NCBI GenBank assembly: GCA_028583405.1
Contig: JAPTMU010000117.1
Location: 5,001 to 69,000, forward strand
DNA from: Pogonophryne albipinna
Taxonomy: Eukaryota > Chordata > Actinopteri > Perciformes > Artedidraconidae
Reading direction: 5' to 3'
DNA: 64,000 nt
Below are positions 59,194 to 64,000 of the stretch, piece by piece (positions within the stretch are counted from its first letter, which is position 1; each line of letters starts with the position of its first letter). Position numbers and translations under genes: made by a program. The notes under the pieces are model-generated. The model saw nothing but the letters and a program-made list of their open reading frames with translations. It was not told the origin of the DNA and ran no database searches.

Positions 59194-60479
59194 AGGGATA
59201 TACGCAAAAAAAAATGGCGTACGCCAGTTTTACGCAATGTTTGCGATTTTATAAAATACTAACTTGACGGGAAAATGCGCGGTCCTCCACGCAAACTCTA
59301 ACCCATGCGTACGCACTAAGCACAAAAACGGGAGAGACGAGAAACTGCGACACCTTTGGAAGAATGGAGAGAAATATGTGGAAATAATACCATAAACAAA
59401 ATGTTACCTCTCATTTATCATATATGAAGAATTCATTTTCAAACATTGATTAAAGCTGATCTTAAAATGATTAAACAAACGCCTGTTTGAGACTCCTCAG
59501 TGCACACACACACATAACTTGGAGAAATAAATAAATACGGATATGTTATTTAAAACCACCTCGAATATGTTGTGTTAATGTTATGAAATGTTTTCTCATA
59601 AATGATGCGGTTTTGCATTTCTAGGTTGTACGAGCATGGTTTTATATACTACCATGTTTAATCATGTTTTATGCCGTTTGCCAAGACTTGATAAGTCGCT
59701 CGTAAAACACAGGAGGTATGGAAACTAAGAACACCATATGTGGTAAATTGTACAGCTAATATAACACAACACATTAGTTGTATTTCCTTTAACTGGTGGA
59801 TATAGAGTTGCTGCAGTGGAGACGCTGCGCACAGCTGATCGACAGCTGGGACACAAACCACCAAATACGAAAACATAATTCAGATCCAGTCGTCATGACT
59901 CCACTCCGGAGGGATTCCCCGATCACTTCTTCTTACAGTCTCTCATCAAGGAGGTGTCTCCTGTCCCCGGTACAAACACACTGCCTGAGGAAGGCTATGT
60001 GTATTGTTTTTGTCATTAACCTTTTTCGGACCACTTATTTATTTATTTTGGTGACGATCCGACCTCCATGCTGCTACTCTGGTTCGAACTGCATCCACCA
60101 AACAATATGATTTATCTCCACCTCCCCAAAATAACCAAAATCTGACACGGTGTGAGATGTCTTTTTTAGCTGTTCTGTCGTCATTTCCTGCGATCTCCTT
60201 CCTGCAGTCAGTCAAAATGAATGAATGGGCGTTTCTTTGACTATTTATAGGTAAATATGGGCGTTACGTGAAGCCCGCAAAAGCTGCACCGCATTTCGAG
60301 TCGGTTGTGATTTATAAAGGGAAACCGGCGTAGGAAGTGCCGTACGCACTTTCCTCGCCGGTACGCAATGTTTGGTGAATCGGAAAATGTCTGAAGATTT
60401 CTATACCTATTTTTTGGATTTCTACTACTTAAGCAACCTTCCCACGTGAATCCTACGCACGGCGTTATAAATGAGGCCC
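59179..60479. mobile_element. Harbinger-like TIR element (1301 bp) inserted in a coding exon
   Basis: Inverted ends GGGCCTCATTTATAA / TTATAAATGAGGCCC with a 3-bp duplication, CAG (59176-59178 and 60480-60482), which is one whole Gln codon of the host frame. A 3-bp target duplication suits PIF/Harbinger elements, although their preferred site is usually TWA. The subterminal regions carry further inverted blocks (TACGCA, GTGCGTA). The largest inner frame (59796-60110) has no transposase features. Confidence 0.85.
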
Positions 60480-61727
60480 CAGATGAGAGAGAAGGAGGAA
60501 AAGTTCTCCAAAGACCTGGCCGAAGAACACCTGAGCTGCGAAACCAAGGTTCATCTGATGGAGATCATATTACAAGAGGAAGAGAAGAAAAGTGACAACC
60601 TGGTTCACAAACACCTGATCAGGGAGAATGAATTGAAAGTGGTTCAGGCACAATTAGAACAGGCCAAGGAATCCATGAGGAACCTGAGTAAGGAAAACCA
60701 GAGCAATGTCAAACAGAAGGACATGAGAGTCCAGCAGCTGGAGAACGTCCTGGAGGAGCAGGAGAAAAAGTTCTCTGAAGAACACCTGAGCTGGGAGACT
60801 CAGTTAAAACAGGTGGAGGCTAAATGCAAACAGGTGCAGAAGCAGAAGAATCATTTGGCCAAGATCAAAAAAAGCTGGGAGACGGATGTCAAGCAGCTGA
60901 AAGACCAGATGAGAGAGCAGGAGGAAAGGTTCTCAGAAGACCTGACCGAACAACACCTGAGCTGGGAGACAAGAGTCCAGCAGCTTGAGGAGGAGGTGAA
61001 GGAGCAGAAGGAGAAGTGCTCCAAAGACCTGACCCAGAAACACCAGCGCTGGGAGACCAAGGTTCATCTGATGGAGACTCAACTGAAGGAGGCGAAGGAG
61101 GAGAAGGACGACCTCGCTCAGACGCGACTGAAGGAGGCGAAGGAGGAGAAGGACGGCCTCGCTCAGACGCGACTGAAGGAGGCGAAGGAGGAGAAGGACG
61201 ACCTCGCTCAGACGCGACTGAAGGAGGCGAAGGAGAAGGGCGACCTCGCTCAGACACGACTGAAGGAGGCGAAGGAGGAGAAGGACGACCTCGCTCAGAC
61301 GCGACTGAAGGAGGCGAAGGAGGAGAAGGACGACCTCGCTCAGACGCGACTGAAGGAGGCGAAGGAGGAGAAGGACGACCTCACTCAGACGCGACTGAAG
61401 GAGGCGAAGGAGGACCTCGCTCAGACGCGACTGAAGGAGGAGAAGGACGACCTCGCTCAGACGCGACTGAAGGAGGCGAAGGAGGCGAAGGAGGAGAAGG
61501 ACGACCTCGCTCAGATGCGACTGAAGGAGGCGAAGGACGACCTCGCTCAGACGCGACTGAAGGAGGCGAAGGAGGAGAAGGACGACCTCGCTCAGACGCG
61601 ACTGAGCTGGGAGGTTAAAGAGAAGAAGAGGGAGGACGACCTCGCTCAGACGCGACTGAGCTGGGAGGCTAAAGAGAAGAAGAGGGAGGACGAGAGACAC
61701 TTCTGGAGGACCTGTGTCTTCACATGA
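60480..61727 (+). CDS. Coiled-coil protein, 3' part with 15-residue repeats
   Basis: Continues the frame broken at 59178. The paralogous stretch at 60880-60925 (SWETDVKQLKDQMREQEE) shows how the split site read before insertion. About 415 residues are open, and an ATG at 60471 supplied by the element's right terminus is in frame. From about 61078 to 61605 lie 12 units of consensus LKEAKEEKDDLAQTR. Unit lengths vary (45, 42, 36, 54 bp) but always by multiples of three. The frame ends at 61727. A +2 frame running on to a TAG at 61877-61879 encodes a more protein-like tail (FFARRRATEERDVILQKML), which suggests a recent frameshift near 61690-61720. AATAAA at 62247-62252 is the likely polyadenylation signal. 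Confidence 0.7.
   Translation, partial: QMREKEEKFSKDLAEEHLSCETKVHLMEIILQEEEKKSDNLVHKHLIRENELKVVQAQLEQAKESMRNLSKENQSNVKQKDMRVQQLENVLEEQEKKFSEEHLSWETQLKQVEAKCKQVQKQKNHLAKIKKSWETDVKQLKDQMREQEERFSEDLTEQHLSWETRVQQLEEEVKEQKEKCSKDLTQKHQRWETKVHLMETQLKEAKEEKDDLAQTRLKEAKEEKDGLAQTRLKEAKEEKDDLAQTRLKEAKEKGDLAQTRLKEAKEEKDDLAQTRLKEAKEEKDDLAQTRLKEAKEEKDDLTQTRLKEAKEDLAQTRLKEEKDDLAQTRLKEAKEAKEEKDDLAQMRLKEAKDDLAQTRLKEAKEEKDDLAQTRLSWEVKEKKREDDLAQTRLSWEAKEKKREDERHFWRTCVFT
61078..61605 (+). repeat. 45-bp coding minisatellite (12 units)
   Basis: Units of about 45 bp, CTGAAGGAGGCGAAGGAGGA then GAAGGACGACCTCGCTCAGA. Because the array is stop-free, other frames on both strands are also open for 120-255 codons. Confidence 0.95.
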
Positions 61728-62269
61728 AGACTAAGAGCAGAGGATTCTTCGCTCGCAGGAGGGCGACTGAGGAAAGGGACGTCATTTTGCAAAAGATGCT
61801 GCGCAAGATGCAAGAGAAGGAGATGAGAAAGGAAGCAAAGGGGGAGAAAGAGGAGAAGGAGGAGGCTGGACGTCAGTAGCTGTCTTTTCCTCTCCTCTTT
61901 CCCTCCTCCCTTTCCCCTCACCTCCTTCCTCCTACCTCACCCCTTACTGCCTTCCCCTTTTCATACTCAGGGTTTTCTCCTGGAGCTCAGGTTTTCCCAC
62001 AATCTGTATAATAGATGTAAAAAAACTCACTATTAAGTCCCTCCCCCTTTTACTGTACTTCCTGCTACCTCACCCTCTCTCCCCTTACTCCATCCTTTGT
62101 TTACTTTACCTCCCTCCTCCATACTTCCCCCTCACTTCACCCAAACTCCCTCCTCCATTTCCCTCACCTCTTTCTTCCTACATCACCCCCTCCATTTCCC
62201 TTTTTCATATTTAGTGTTTTTTAGTTGTGTTTAGACTTGATTTTATAATAAAATGTTAATTAAATGTAT

Positions 62270-62820
62270 GATGTGTGAGCCTCACTGTGTAAACGTATAC
62301 AGTATATATTCATTACTGTATGACATGTTGGTTACTAAAGTACCGGTATCTGTTCTATTTGTGATTTAAACAACTTTGAATTTAATAAATACAACAATAG
62401 AAGATGTTTGTGCAGATTGTTCTTGGTGTTTCTACTTTTGGGTTCAATTACATTGTTCTGTTTTTGTTGTTTTTCAAAAATGTGGTGATTTCATAAGAGC
62501 TGTTCAAGTATTCAAATGTGTTTATCAGGGTTTATTTAATGTATATATGAATTAAATCATGTTGGGTTGGATCACTGTGTAAACATATACAGTATATATT
62601 CATTACTGTATGACATGTTGGTTACTAAAGTACTGGTATCTGTTCATTTTATGTTTTAATCAACACTGCATTTCTTAAATAAAATAACCCATGGTATGAA
62701 ATAGAAGATGTATGTATTTATACTTCTCAGTGTTTTTATATTTGTCTCATTGTACACGTTCAATCCCATTATTGTTGTTTTTATCAAATGTGTTCATTTC
62801 ATACAAGCTGGTCAAATATT
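62270..62820. repeat. ~290-bp tandem duplication downstream of the coiled-coil gene
   Basis: ACAGTATATATTCATTACTG and TATGACATGTTGGTTACTAA occur at about 62298-62338 and again about 290 bp later, followed in both by GGTATCTGTTC, AATAGAAGATGT, and GTTGTTTTT. The copies differ by scattered substitutions and small gaps. Confidence 0.85.
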
Positions 62821-62967
62821 ATTGGACTCTACTCCTCAAAACATTGAGTTTAAAAGATGGACATTTCATTTTATCAACAGAAACATAGTTCAAAATAGAG
62901 ACAAATAACAAGAGTGACTCGAGAAACGACATATGTGATGTGATCTTAATTGAACAACAAAATCATT

Positions 62968-63280
62968 TAAAGGTTCCCTATTATGCAAAATGCACTTTTA
63001 ACGTCTTTAATATACATATGTGTCCCCATGTGTGTTAAGAGCCTCAGAAAGTTTCAGCAAAAAAGCCTTTTTCTCTTTCCCTCCCAATCCAAGTATTTTG
63101 AAAGCCTTTCAAATATGTGTTTTGGGTTCACAGTTGACCTAGGCAAACATAGGCAATTATTATCCGCAAAACTTGGGCTACCAAAGTTAAAATCCTGCGA
63201 TGCAAGAGCATACAGATATATAGGATGTAAATACTATGGAAGTGCTTTGATTTTATACATAGGTCACATATAGGTCACTA
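62968..63280. mobile_element. Fragment of the TTAAAGG..CCTATTATGC element family
   Basis: CCTATTATGCAAAATGCACT, GTGTCCCCATGTGTGTTAAG and CCTCAGAAAGTTTCAG match the sequences flanking the epor 3' UTR minisatellite (20171-20195 and 20930-20960) and the left end of 35845-36750. Confidence 0.7.
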
Positions 63281-63284
63281 CCCA

Positions 63285-63790
63285 GATAGCAAAATATGAG
63301 TGAATCAATGTTGAAATATGGTTAGGCAGAAATATTGAATCCATGTTGAAACCCGGACATTGAAATTAAACAGAAAGCGCAAATTGTTTTAATGTTGAAT
63401 AAACGTTGGACTTTCAACCATAACTGACACTATCAATGTTGATTCAACCATCATCTAAATAGGAATCTACATGCACATCTTTGGTTGATTTTACATTGAA
63501 TCAATGTTAGGAATCGACATTGATTCAATCAATCAATCAATCAATGTTTATTTATATAGCCCAATATCACACATGTTACATTTGTCTCAGTGGACTTCAC
63601 AGTTTGTACAAAATATCAGTATGACAATACGACACCCTCTGTCCTTAGACCCTCACATCATACAAGGAAAAACTTCCGAAGAAAACCCACAGTTTTAAAG
63701 GGAAAAATGGGAGAAACCTCAGGGAGAGCAACAGAGGAGGGATCCCTCTCCCAGGACGGACAGACGTGCAATAGATGCCGTGTGTAAATT
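63285..63790. repeat. Dispersed repeats at window end
   Basis: At 63285-63525 a GTTGA/TTCAA-rich repeat (AATGTTGAATAAACGTTG and variants). From 63523, (CAAT)n and GTTTATTTATATAGCCCAAT, a reverse-oriented retroelement 3' tail also seen at 30187-30290, continuing to about 63790. The last 200 bp show nothing clear. Confidence 0.6.
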
Positions 63791-64000
63791 GAAAAGATAA
63801 TACATTTGCAACATAGGTAGTCCAAATGTTTGGAAATGCATGTGTGTATAATAGGAAGATGAATCCACGAGGATATCCATCCAGGACCTATGATCCAGAA
63901 CCACAGCCACGACTCAAGATCCAGGGCTCGCGATGCAGGACACAGGACCGCAGGATCATCCATGACTCCGGATCCCAGCGTATATAGACACCAAAAAGAA

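Noticed and set aside
59796..60110. Transposase in the Harbinger-like element
   Set aside because: The 104-codon frame shows no DDE motif or DNA-binding domain; the element appears non-autonomous.
60933..61700. Opposite-strand 255-codon and + strand 200-codon frames in the coiled-coil gene
   Set aside because: Shadows of the 45-bp coding repeat; the heptad-bearing + frame is the plausible one.

Overview
The window is vertebrate nuclear DNA. Genes are split into many small exons with GT-AG introns, C2H2 zinc fingers and a cytokine receptor are present, and most intron space is young repeat DNA: hAT, Tc1/mariner-like, TTAA-flanked and Harbinger-like elements, L2-type LINE tails, a tRNA-derived SINE, and long CA and minisatellite arrays. 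The gene set (rab3d, epor, swsap1, znf653, a tetraspanin) resembles the human 19p13.2 neighbourhood. With the repeat types, this points to a teleost fish, probably a percomorph. The species cannot be told from the sequence alone.

Layout, left to right. (1) 2.8-4.6 kb, + strand: the last three coding exons of rab3d; its 5' coding exon lies before the window. (2) 4.6-10.9 kb: intergenic DNA with an old tandem duplication, a palindromic element, a mariner-like element and a GATA/CACCC-rich candidate epor control region. (3) 10.96-20.14 kb, + strand: a complete eight-exon epor (542 codons). Its intron 1 carries an intact-looking 2.8-kb hAT transposon with a 606-codon open reading frame, and its 3' UTR carries a 38-bp minisatellite. 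(4) 22.28-31.20 kb, - strand: three-exon swsap1, tail-to-tail with epor, with a ~53-copy 37-bp minisatellite in intron 2. (5) 31.75-43.97 kb, + strand: eleven-exon znf653, head-to-head with swsap1 across 550 bp. (6) 50.34-57.35 kb, + strand: a seven-exon TSPAN1-like tetraspanin. (7) 58.46-61.73 kb, + strand: a coiled-coil protein gene of unknown identity, cut in two by a 1.3-kb terminal-inverted-repeat element inserted in its coding sequence.

The genes are not an operon and act in separate processes: regulated secretion (rab3d), erythropoietin signalling (epor), RAD51-dependent recombination (swsap1), transcription (znf653) and membrane microdomains (tetraspanin). What they share is conserved neighbourhood. 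I found no previously undescribed multi-gene system. The observations most worth checking are the element-split coiled-coil gene, a tandem triplication over the degenerate P-loop of swsap1, the intact hAT copy in epor intron 1, and three minisatellites that appear to have grown from segments of transposable elements.
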